Positions 1 through 8,211 of a stretch of DNA of 64,000 bases are shown here, in pieces. Positions within the stretch are counted from its first letter, which is position 1. Each line of letters opens with the position of its first letter. The translations under genes were made by a program, and so were the position numbers. The notes under the pieces are model-generated. The model did not search any database, was not told the DNA's origin, and saw nothing but the letters and a program-made list of their open reading frames with translations. Source of the DNA: Solirubrobacter soli DSM 22325 (GTDB taxonomy: Bacteria > Actinomycetota > Thermoleophilia > Solirubrobacterales > Solirubrobacteraceae). Where the stretch lies: contig NZ_KE384070.1 in NCBI RefSeq assembly GCF_000423665.1, forward strand, positions 594,297 through 658,296, given 5' to 3'.

Positions 1-1697
1 CCGGCCTCGCGGGCGACGCGCACCTGCCGCGAGGCGAGCTCGTGCCATGCGTCGATGTCCCAAAGGTCGAGGGCGATGAGCCCGGTCGCGCGGAACCCGG
101 TCAGCCACAGCCAGCGGCCGAGCTCGCCGTCCGGAGCCGGCAGAGCGAGGACGTTCTCCAGTGCGGGGCGCATCGCCGGCGAGAATCCGTCTCGAAGCCG
201 GGTGGCGAGCGCGTCGAGGACGACATCGACCGCGGTCGCCGCAGGGGGCGCAGGCGCGACGTGGGCGGCGGCCAGGATCGCGTCGTCATCGGCCGACCAG
301 ATCGCCGCGCCCAGCGCTTCGAGGTGCGTCGTGCGGGCGAGCGCCTCGTCGAGCGGCTCCAGGCGCGTGGCCGCGTCGAGCAGCAGTCGGGCGGCATCGC
401 CCGCTCGGCGGTCGTCGAAGGCGATCCGTCCCCGCAGATGCTCCGCCTCGGCCGCCTGCAAGGCTGAGAGCGGCCCGGCCGCGCCGATCAGCCGCAGCGC
501 CTCGTCCAGCGCTCCCGCGTCGCGCTTGGCGTGCGCCGCCGCGAGCAGGCGGCGGGAGCGTTCGGCGGGGTCTGGAGTGAGCGTCGCGGCGCGCGCGAGA
601 AATGCGGCGGCCGCCGCGACGCCGCCGCGCGCCTGGGCGTCGGCGGCCGAGCGCTCGAGCTCCGCGGCCACCGCCTCGTCAGGGCCCGGAGATGCCTTGG
701 CGCGATGCCACGCCCGCCGGTCGGCGGCCTCGGTGACCGCGGCCAGCGCCGCGTGCAGCGTGCAGCGCTCGTCGGCCGACGCCGAGCGGTACGCCGCCGC
801 GCGCAGCAGGGGATGCCGGAAGCGGATCTGCGCGCCGACCTCGACCAGATCGGGATCGAAGTCCGCGGCGATCCCGAGCTGCTCGGCCGCGCGCCTCACC
901 AGCGACGCGTCGGCCTCCGGGTCCGCGGCCGCGAGCTGCAGCAGCGTGCGGCTCCCCGCGGAAAGCGCCTCGATCCGCCGGCGGTAGCCGTCCTCGACGT
1001 CGATCGGCGCGGGGACGGCGAAGCCCCCGTCCGCGGACATCCAGCGCGGCAGCTCGAGCAGCGCGAGCGGGTTGCCGTGGGCCTCGGCGACGATCCGCTC
1101 CCGCACGCCCGCGTCGATCGGCCCCGGCACGACGCTCTGCAGCAGCGCGTGTGCGTCCGCGTCGGCGAGACCGCGCACCGAAAGCTCCGGCAGGCCGCCC
1201 AACACCCGCTCCTCCCGCACCGCGAACACGAGCGCGAGCGGCTCGGCCAGCGCACGCGCGGCGACGAACTCGAGCACACGGGCGGAGGCGTCGTCGAGCC
1301 ACTGGAAGTCGTCGATCAAGCACAGCAACGGCTGCTCGTCGGCGGCCAGCAGACCGAGCGTCGCCAGCCCCACGACGATACGGTCGGGCGGGTCGCCGGC
1401 GGCGAGCCCGAGCGCGACCTCGAGCGCGCCTCGCTGCGCCTGGGGGAGGGTTCCCAGCCGGCTCAGCAGCGGCGCGCACAGCAGGTGCAGGCCCGCGTAG
1501 GCGAACTCGAGCTCGGACTCGACGCCGGCGATCGACGCGACGCGAAACCCGGACGCATGCTCGGCGGCGTAGCGCAGCAGGGCTGTCTTGCCGACACCCG
1601 CTTCCCCCCGCAGCACGAGCACGGCGCTGCCGCCCTCGCGTACCTGCGCGAGCAGCTGGTCCAGCCGCTCGCACTCGGCGGCGCGTCCCCGCAGCAT
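1..1697 (-). CDS. LAL-type LuxR transcriptional regulator (LAL1), 3' end cut by window edge
   Basis: Large ATP-binding regulator of the LuxR (LAL) family. The ATG at 1697 opens MLRGRAAECERLDQLL, with a Walker A P-loop GEAGVGKT at residues 31-38, a Walker B-like LCLIDDFQWLD, and the family motif GNPLALLELPR. About 565 residues are visible, then the frame runs off the left edge. The expected C-terminal third and the DNA-binding helix-turn-helix therefore lie outside the window. It is divergent from the MBL hydrolase across an 82-bp gap that contains one copy of the shared promoter (1714-1770). Such proteins are usually ATP- and ligand-dependent activators; the ligand here is unknown. Four other LALs in the window have very similar N-termini. 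Confidence 0.9.
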   Translation of the reverse strand, partial: MLRGRAAECERLDQLLAQVREGGSAVLVLRGEAGVGKTALLRYAAEHASGFRVASIAGVESELEFAYAGLHLLCAPLLSRLGTLPQAQRGALEVALGLAAGDPPDRIVVGLATLGLLAADEQPLLCLIDDFQWLDDASARVLEFVAARALAEPLALVFAVREERVLGGLPELSVRGLADADAHALLQSVVPGPIDAGVRERIVAEAHGNPLALLELPRWMSADGGFAVPAPIDVEDGYRRRIEALSAGSRTLLQLAAADPEADASLVRRAAEQLGIAADFDPDLVEVGAQIRFRHPLLRAAAYRSASADERCTLHAALAAVTEAADRRAWHRAKASPGPDEAVAAELERSAADAQARGGVAAAAAFLARAATLTPDPAERSRRLLAAAHAKRDAGALDEALRLIGAAGPLSALQAAEAEHLRGRIAFDDRRAGDAARLLLDAATRLEPLDEALARTTHLEALGAAIWSADDDAILAAAHVAPAPPAATAVDVVLDALATRLRDGFSPAMRPALENVLALPAPDGELGRWLWLTGFRATGLIALDLWDIDAWHELASRQVRVAREA

Positions 1698-1713
1698 GTC
1701 TGCGGAGCCTAAT

Positions 1714-1770
1714 ACCAGTGCACGGACCAGGGACCCCACCGGTACGACCCGGGGTGGAGCGCGCGATCGT
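1714..1770 (+). promoter_or_regulatory. Shared-class promoter with three 12-bp-spaced repeats, upstream of the MBL hydrolase
   Basis: ACCAG (1714-1718), ACCAG (1726-1730) and ACCGG (1738-1742) lie exactly 12 bp apart. They run into a -35-like GTACGA (1742-1747), then 17 bp, then GATCGT (1765-1770). The ATG at 1780 is only 9 nt further, so the transcript is probably leaderless. The same layout is found upstream of the lipoxygenase, the SDR operon and the secreted hydrolase. The alignment was done by eye, and the factor that binds is inferred to be one of the LAL proteins. Confidence 0.5.
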
Positions 1771-1779
1771 GGCGGCACC

Positions 1780-2661
1780 ATGAGCCTCCACTACGACATC
1801 TTCATCAACCAGCCGCCGGCCCAGGAGGGCGTCCTGCCCAACGGCGAGCCCAAGCTGTTCTCGCCGATGGCCAGCACGCTGATCTACGGCGAGCGGGACG
1901 CGGTCCTGACCGACCCCGCGATGACCACCGACCAGGCACACGCGCTCGGCGACTGGGTCGCGGGCAAGGGCCGCAACCTGACCGACATCTTCGTCACCCA
2001 CGGTCACGGCGACCACTGGTTCGCGGCGAACGTGCTCGCCGAGCGCTTCGATGCCCGCGTCGTCGCCAGCGCGGGCACGATCGCGCAGATGCGCGGCAAC
2101 GTCGCCGCGCGGCCGGTCCTCTGGGACAAGGTCTACGCGGGCATCCCCGACTCGCCCGTCACGGCGGTGACCGTCCCGGACAACCGCTTCGCGCTCGAGG
2201 GGCACGAGCTCGTGATCGTCGAGGTCGGCGACACCGACAGCGCCGACACGACGGTGCTCCACGTCCCGGCTCTCGACCTCGTCGTCGCCGGCGACTCGAT
2301 CTACAACGGCGTGCACATGTACCTCAGCCAGACCGTGCTCGTCGGCGGGTTCGGCCCTTGGCGCGCCGCGATCGACACGATCGAGGCGCTGCACCCGCGA
2401 CGCATCGTCGCCGGCCACCAGAACCACGAGCTCGACGACGACGCGGACCGCCAGATCGCCGAGACCCGCCAGTACCTCGACGACGCCGAGGAGCTGCTGC
2501 AGACCGAGGACACGGCGGAGGGCTTCTTCAACGCCAAGCTCGAGCGCTACCCCGGCCACCTCGGGCGCACCGTCCTGTGGGCCGGCGCGCGCGGGATCTA
2601 CGGCGTCCGCGAGCACCCCGACGCGGACGTGCGGCAGATCATGGCCGGCTCCTGGCTCTAA
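1780..2661 (+). CDS. MBL-fold metallo-hydrolase
   Basis: 293-aa metallo-beta-lactamase-fold hydrolase. The zinc signature THGHGDH (H74, H76, D78, H79) is present, with later metal-site motifs GDTDSAD and AGHQNHE. The family covers glyoxalase II-like, lactonase and arylsulfatase-type enzymes, and the sequence alone does not fix the substrate. ATG 1780 was chosen because it begins the conserved MSLHYDIFI region and sits 9 nt behind the promoter hexamer at 1765-1770. The gene ends tail to tail with LAL2: the TAA at 2659-2661 overlaps the opposite-strand TAG at 2658-2660. Placed between two LAL regulators, it is likely their target (inference). Confidence 0.92.
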   Translation: MSLHYDIFINQPPAQEGVLPNGEPKLFSPMASTLIYGERDAVLTDPAMTTDQAHALGDWVAGKGRNLTDIFVTHGHGDHWFAANVLAERFDARVVASAGTIAQMRGNVAARPVLWDKVYAGIPDSPVTAVTVPDNRFALEGHELVIVEVGDTDSADTTVLHVPALDLVVAGDSIYNGVHMYLSQTVLVGGFGPWRAAIDTIEALHPRRIVAGHQNHELDDDADRQIAETRQYLDDAEELLQTEDTAEGFFNAKLERYPGHLGRTVLWAGARGIYGVREHPDADVRQIMAGSWL

Positions 2662-5414
2662 GGAACGGGCATCAGCTCGGCCTCGCGCTCGGGCAGCGCA
2701 TCCGCGAGCTCGCGGCGCGAGGTGATGCCGAGCTTGCCGAGGATCTTGCGCATGTGCCACTCCACGGTGCGGTGGCTGAGGAAGAGCTGGGCGCCGATCT
2801 CCGGGTTGGTCAGGCCGTCGCGGGCCATGCGGGCGATCTGCGCCTCCTGCGGGGTGAGCTCGTCGCGCGTGTCGTCGCTGCGCTTGCGGACGGTCTCGCC
2901 GGTGGCGGCCAGCTCGCGGCGCGCGCGCTCGGCGAAGGCGGCCGCGCCCATCCCATCCAGCGCGGCGTAAGCGGATTTGAGTTGGGCACGCGCATCGACG
3001 CGACGCCCCTCGCGGCGCAGCCACTCGCCATACACGAGCTCGGCGCGCGCGTGGTGGACGACGACCTTCGAGCGGCCGAGCTGCTCGATCGCCTCACCGT
3101 AGAGCGCGTCGGCCTCGTCGCCACGGGCCAGCAACGCACGCGAGCGGGCCTCGATCCCGCGCGCCCACGGCGTGGTGCTCAGCGACGAGCGCTCGAGCAG
3201 GTGCGAGAGGGCAAGCTCGGCCGCGGCCGTGTCGCCGTTGCACACCGCGGCCTCGATCAGCTCGGGCAGCACCCACACGTTGAAGCCGAGCCCATCGTGG
3301 TCGTATGCGCGCCGCGCGGCCGCCTGCGCCTCGCCGTATTCGCCGTATCCGAGGTGCAGGGTGGCGACGGCCCACTCGCCGACCTCCACCGCGAACCCCT
3401 CGCCGCGCGCCGTCCCACCGGCGATCGCGGCCTCGCGCAAGGCGTAGGTGCGTTCGCGATCGCCGCGCCAGGCGGCGAGCAGCACGGCGAAGTCGGCGAT
3501 CGGGACGCTCGAGGTCGCCGTCGTGATCGTGTCGGCCTCGTGCACGAGCTGCTCGCAGACGCCGAACGCGCCGGCGAACAGCTGGTGGGCCGCCGAGTAG
3601 TTCAGCGCGAACGGGAGGACGCCGAGCGCGCCGCGGTCGCGAGCGGTCGCGGCCAGCCCCGTGGCGATCGCCGCGCAGGCGTCGTCGTTCCACAGATCCA
3701 TCGCGAGCTGACAAGCGAGCCAGCACCAGACGATGTTCTCGTGCCGGAAGCCCTCCTCCTGGAACACGTCGAGCGCGTGTGCGACCGCGGGCAGCGCGGG
3801 CTCGTAGCCGCGCGCGAGCCTGGTGGTGAGCCCGCGGAGCAAGAGGTCGATCGAGCGCGGAGAGCCCGTGGCGGCGGCTGCGTCGGCGGCTTCGAGGACT
3901 CCCTCGGCGCGTGCGAAGCGCCCGCTGCGCACGGCCGCCCAGAGCGCTTCGAGGTGGGTCTCGCGGGCGAGCTCGGGGTCGAGCGGCTCGAGCCGGCGCG
4001 CGGCGGCGCTGAGCATCGCCGGCGTGTCGCTCCCGCGTGTGCGGGTGAACGCGATCCGCGCCCGGAGACGATCCACACGCGCGCGCTGGAGCTCGTCGAG
4101 CGGGCAGCTCAACGCGACGATCAGCAGCGCCTCGGCGGCGTCCGGCGCGCCCGCGTCGAACTTCGCGTGCGCGGCTGCCAGCGCACGCGTCCCGCGCTGC
4201 CCGGGGTCGGGCGTGAGCTCGGCCGCACGCTCCAGGAACGCCGCCGCCGCGGTCATACCGCCTCGGGACCGGGCGCGCGAGGCCGACTGCTCGAGCTCGA
4301 CCGCGATCTCCTCGTCGGGCACGGCGGTCGCGTGCGCGCGATGCCACGCGCGGCGGTCGGGATCGGCGGCTGGATCGGTGGCATCGGCGAGCGCGGCGTG
4401 CACGCGACGGCGCACGGCCGCGGGCGCGGCGCGGTACGCCGCCGAGCGCACGAGCGGATGCCGGAAGCGCACGCGCGCTTCGAGCGAGATCAACCCCTCG
4501 GTCTCGGCGGCGCCGATGGCATCGGGCCCGATCCCGAGCCTCTCGAGCGCACCGAGCAGGAGGGTGACGTCCCCGACAGGTTCGGCCGCGGCGGCGACGA
4601 GCAACTGCCGCGTCGCCTCGGGCAGCGCCTCGATGCGGCGCAGGAAGCTCGCTTCCACGCGGCCCGCGACGGCCTGCTGCGGGAGGCCGAAACCGCCGGC
4701 GAGCTCGGCCGGCGTCAGCCCCCGCGGCAGCTCCAGCAGCGCCAGTGGGTTGCCGCGGGTCTCGGCCACGATCCGATCGCGCACCTGCTGGTCGAGACCG
4801 CCGGCGAGGGCCGAGTCGAGCAGTTCGCGAGCGTCCTGATCGTTGAGTCCTCCGAGCGTGAGATCCGGCAACCCGCCGAGCACCCGCTCCTCGTTCGGCT
4901 CGCGGACGGCGAACACGATCGCCAGCCGCTCCGCCGTCAGGCGCCGGGCGACGAACGACAGCACTTGGACCGACGTCTTGTCGAGCCATTGCACGTCGTC
5001 GACGAGGCACAGCAGCGGCTGCTCGTCGGCGGCGTCGGCGAGCACGCCGAGCGCCGCCAGCGCCACCAGGAACGGATCCGGGACCGGGCCTTCGAGCAGC
5101 CCGAACGCGACCCGCAACGCGTCGCGTTGCGGCGGCGCGAGCGCGGCGGCGCGGTCGAGGAGCGAAGCGCCGAGCAGCTGCTGCAGGCCGGCCAACGGCA
5201 GTTCGAGCTCGGACTCGACGCCGGCCGCCCGCGCCACCGCGAACCCGGTGCCGACGGCGGCCGTGTAGTCGAGCAGGACGGACTTGCCGACGCCGGGCTC
5301 GCCGCGCAGGACGAGCACCGATCCGTGGCCGCCGCGCGCCTCGTCGAGCACCCGCTGGAGCGCGGCGCACTCGGCGTCCCGGCCCAACGGCGCACTCACC
5401 TTGGCCACGTCCAT
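2658..5414 (-). CDS. LAL-type LuxR transcriptional regulator (LAL2)
   Basis: Complete 918-aa LAL regulator. From the N-terminus it shows a P-loop GEPGVGKS (residues 38-45), Walker B LCLVDDVQWLD, the conserved GNPLALLELPRGL, a long helical TPR-like middle, and a C-terminal LuxR helix-turn-helix (TPQEAQIARMARDGLTNPEI, then SHRTVEWHMRKILGKLGITS). The frame stays open further upstream, but the ATG at 5414 (MDVAKVSAPLGRDAEC) gives the usual N-terminus and leaves a 67-bp divergent gap to LAL3. The recognition helix TVEWH is shared with LAL3, LAL4, LAL6 and LAL7, so these may recognise similar DNA. The inducer is unknown. Confidence 0.93.
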   Translation of the reverse strand: MDVAKVSAPLGRDAECAALQRVLDEARGGHGSVLVLRGEPGVGKSVLLDYTAAVGTGFAVARAAGVESELELPLAGLQQLLGASLLDRAAALAPPQRDALRVAFGLLEGPVPDPFLVALAALGVLADAADEQPLLCLVDDVQWLDKTSVQVLSFVARRLTAERLAIVFAVREPNEERVLGGLPDLTLGGLNDQDARELLDSALAGGLDQQVRDRIVAETRGNPLALLELPRGLTPAELAGGFGLPQQAVAGRVEASFLRRIEALPEATRQLLVAAAAEPVGDVTLLLGALERLGIGPDAIGAAETEGLISLEARVRFRHPLVRSAAYRAAPAAVRRRVHAALADATDPAADPDRRAWHRAHATAVPDEEIAVELEQSASRARSRGGMTAAAAFLERAAELTPDPGQRGTRALAAAHAKFDAGAPDAAEALLIVALSCPLDELQRARVDRLRARIAFTRTRGSDTPAMLSAAARRLEPLDPELARETHLEALWAAVRSGRFARAEGVLEAADAAAATGSPRSIDLLLRGLTTRLARGYEPALPAVAHALDVFQEEGFRHENIVWCWLACQLAMDLWNDDACAAIATGLAATARDRGALGVLPFALNYSAAHQLFAGAFGVCEQLVHEADTITTATSSVPIADFAVLLAAWRGDRERTYALREAAIAGGTARGEGFAVEVGEWAVATLHLGYGEYGEAQAAARRAYDHDGLGFNVWVLPELIEAAVCNGDTAAAELALSHLLERSSLSTTPWARGIEARSRALLARGDEADALYGEAIEQLGRSKVVVHHARAELVYGEWLRREGRRVDARAQLKSAYAALDGMGAAAFAERARRELAATGETVRKRSDDTRDELTPQEAQIARMARDGLTNPEIGAQLFLSHRTVEWHMRKILGKLGITSRRELADALPEREAELMPVP

Positions 5415-5481
5415 CGCAGCGTCCCGATCGCCGACGTTACCGCAACGCCCCGAACGCGGCACGTAGGATGCGTCATTGCCG

Positions 5482-8211
5482 ATGAGTAACCGCGCTCCCG
5501 GACTGGGTCGGCGTGCAGGCCTGCGCGGGCGGGCGAACGAGCTTGTGCTTCTCGACGGCGTTCTGTCGGCGATCCGCGCGGGCGAAAGTCGCTCATTGGT
5601 ACTGCGGGGCGAGGCCGGGATCGGGAAAACGGCGCTTTTGGAGTGCTTGGTCGAGTCGGCGGCGGATGTGACGGTCGTCCGAGCCGTCGGCGTCGAGTCT
5701 GAGATGGAGCTCGCGTTCGCCGGTCTGCACCAGGTGTGCGGGTCGTTGCTCGACCAGTTGGACCGCCTGCCCACACCACAGCGGGACGCGCTCAGCGTCG
5801 TCTTCGGCTTGAGCGCCGGCCCTCCACCGGACCGGCTGTTGGTCGGCCTGGCACTACTGACACTGCTGTCCTACGCGGCCGAGGACCGCCCGTTGCTCTG
5901 CGTCGCCGACGACGCACAGTGGCTTGACCGAGCCTCCGCGCTCACGCTGGCGTTCGTCGCCCGGCGCCTGCGCGCGGAGTCGGTCGCGATGGTGTTCGCC
6001 TCGCGTGAACCCGGCGAGGAGCTGCGGCAGCTCCCACAGCTCGAGGTGATGGGTCTGAGCAAGGCGGACGCCGGCGCACTGCTGGGCGCCGGCGCGCGGT
6101 TCACGGTGGAGGACCGAATCCGGGATCGGTTCCTCGCCGAGGCGGCCGGCAATCCGCTGGCGCTCCTCGAACTTCCACGAGGTCTGACGACGCTGCAGCT
6201 GGCAGGCGGCTCCGCGCCGTCGGGCGATCACGGGCTGAGTCGGAGGATCGAGGAGAGCTTCGTGCGGCGGCTCGGGACGTTGTCCGACCAAGCACGGCGT
6301 CTGGTCTTGCTCGCGGCGGCCGAGCCGGTAGGCGACCCTCGCTTGCTCGAGCGGGCGGCCGCGCGACTCGGGATCACGGCCTCGGCGGTCGACGCCGAAT
6401 CCGACGGCCTACTGACGATCGGCGAGCGCGTCAGCTTCCGTCATCCACTGGTGCGTTCCGCGGTGTACCGATCCGCCGCGGCGGCGGAACGACGAGCGGC
6501 TCACCTGGCCCTGGCGGAGGCGACCGATCCGACCATCGATCCGGACCGCCGGACCTGGCATCTGGCTGCCGCCGCAGCGGGACCTGACGAAACCATCGCT
6601 TCGGCGCTCGAGTCCGCGGCCGCCCGGGCGCAGGCACGCGGAGGTCTCACCGCAGCGGCGGTCTTCCTGCAGCGCGCGGTGGCGCTCACCCACGACCCGG
6701 AGCGGCGGACGGAGCGCGCGCTGGCCGCGGCCGACGCCAGTCGTCAGGCCGGCTCGTACGACGCCGCGCTCGGGCTGCTGGTCACGGCTGAGGCGGCGAT
6801 GCTCGACGCGTCGCAGCGCGCCCGGGTGGAACTCGTGCGCGGCGAGATCGCCCTCGCCGCCGGTCGTCTCGAAGAGGCTCCCCGACTGCTGCTGACCGCG
6901 GCCAGGCAGCTCGCGCCGTTCGACTTGGACCTCGCCCGCGAGACCCATCTGACGGCATCGGTGGCTGCGAGTGTCGGCGGGCAGAGCGATGTCGTCCTGG
7001 AGATCTGGCGGGCGGTTCGAACGCTTCCGGTCCATCAGGGCGCGCCCCGTCCGCTCGACCTGCTGCTGGATGGGCTCGCCCTGCTCGCGCTGGAGGGACA
7101 CCCCGCTGCGACGCCGACGTTGCAGGACGCCGCACGCGCGCTGGCCGAGATCTCCGTCGAGGACGTGCTGCGGTGGGGCTGGGCCGCCACCGGCCCGAGC
7201 GCAGCCGTGTGGGACGACGAGGGGTATCGAAGGATCTCGGCACGCCTGGTCGCGCTCGTCCGCGACGCCGGTGCGCTCGCCCAGCTCCCGCTCCACCTCT
7301 TCTCGCTGGCGATGGGAAGCGCGTGGGCAGGAGATTTCGCACACGCCGCCTCGCTCGTGGCGGAGGCCGATGACGTGCTGTCGGCGACCTCAAGCCGGCT
7401 CCCGAACAATGCGGCGACGAGACTCCTTGCCCTGCAGGGCAGGGAATCCGAGGCTCTGGCCGCGATCGCGAGCGACGTCGAGCAGGCGGCGGCAGGCGGG
7501 CCGGGGATGGCGGCCAGTTGGGCTCACTGGTCGGCAGCGGTGCTCTACAACGGGCTCGCCCGCTACGAGCAAGCGGCGTCGGCCGCGAGGCAGGCGTCGG
7601 CGAGCTCGTTCGACCCGTGGGCAGCGATGTGGGCGCTGCCGGAACTCGTGGAGGCGACTGCACACACGGGTGACCTCGAACTCGCACGCGACGCGTTCGA
7701 CCGCTTGGCCGCGACGACACGGCCCAGCGCGACGGCCTGGGCGCGCGGTGTCGAGGCTCGCTGTCGCGCTTTGCTGAGCGATGGGGACGAGCCTGACGCG
7801 CTCTATCGCGACGCGATCGAACTGGTGCGTCGCACCGAGCTCCGCCCCGAGCTCGCGCGCTCGCATCTGCTCTATGGCGAGTGGCTGCACCGTAGGGGTC
7901 GCCGGCCCGAGGCCCGGAAGCACCTCCATGCGGCGTACGACCAGCTCGTCTCGATCGGGATGGAAGCGTTCGCAGAGCGTGCGCGCGCGGCGCTCCTGGC
8001 GACGGGCGAGAACGTACGGCAGCGGGCGGCCGGGACCCAAGACCCGCTCACATCGCAGGAGCGGCAGATCGCGCGGCTCGCCGGCGAGGGCTTGTCCAAT
8101 GCGGAGATCGGTACGCAACTCTTCGTCAGCCCGCGCACTGTGGAATGGCACCTGCGCAACGTCTTCACCAAGCTCGGGCTTCGCTCTCGGCGAGAGCTCG
8201 CGGATGTCTGA
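5482..8211 (+). CDS. LAL-type LuxR transcriptional regulator (LAL3)
   Basis: 909-aa LAL regulator from ATG 5482; an in-frame TTG at 5476 would add two residues. The P-loop GEAGIGKT is at residues 43-50, with Walker B LCVADDAQWLD and the conserved GNPLALLELPRGL. The C-terminal LuxR helix-turn-helix reads TSQERQIARLAGEGLSNAEI, then SPRTVEWHLRNVFTKLGLRS. The stop codon overlaps the start of LAL4 (ATGTCTGA at 8204-8211), so the two are translationally coupled. LAL3 and LAL4 match closely along their length and look like a tandem duplication. It is divergent from LAL2 with a short gap in which I do not find the shared promoter. Confidence 0.93.
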   Translation: MSNRAPGLGRRAGLRGRANELVLLDGVLSAIRAGESRSLVLRGEAGIGKTALLECLVESAADVTVVRAVGVESEMELAFAGLHQVCGSLLDQLDRLPTPQRDALSVVFGLSAGPPPDRLLVGLALLTLLSYAAEDRPLLCVADDAQWLDRASALTLAFVARRLRAESVAMVFASREPGEELRQLPQLEVMGLSKADAGALLGAGARFTVEDRIRDRFLAEAAGNPLALLELPRGLTTLQLAGGSAPSGDHGLSRRIEESFVRRLGTLSDQARRLVLLAAAEPVGDPRLLERAAARLGITASAVDAESDGLLTIGERVSFRHPLVRSAVYRSAAAAERRAAHLALAEATDPTIDPDRRTWHLAAAAAGPDETIASALESAAARAQARGGLTAAAVFLQRAVALTHDPERRTERALAAADASRQAGSYDAALGLLVTAEAAMLDASQRARVELVRGEIALAAGRLEEAPRLLLTAARQLAPFDLDLARETHLTASVAASVGGQSDVVLEIWRAVRTLPVHQGAPRPLDLLLDGLALLALEGHPAATPTLQDAARALAEISVEDVLRWGWAATGPSAAVWDDEGYRRISARLVALVRDAGALAQLPLHLFSLAMGSAWAGDFAHAASLVAEADDVLSATSSRLPNNAATRLLALQGRESEALAAIASDVEQAAAGGPGMAASWAHWSAAVLYNGLARYEQAASAARQASASSFDPWAAMWALPELVEATAHTGDLELARDAFDRLAATTRPSATAWARGVEARCRALLSDGDEPDALYRDAIELVRRTELRPELARSHLLYGEWLHRRGRRPEARKHLHAAYDQLVSIGMEAFAERARAALLATGENVRQRAAGTQDPLTSQERQIARLAGEGLSNAEIGTQLFVSPRTVEWHLRNVFTKLGLRSRRELADV

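Noticed and set aside
2358..5489. A 1043-codon open frame on the plus strand opposite LAL2
   Set aside because: Low-complexity composition, and it covers the antisense of a recognised regulator and part of the MBL gene. Codon-position GC favours the minus strand.
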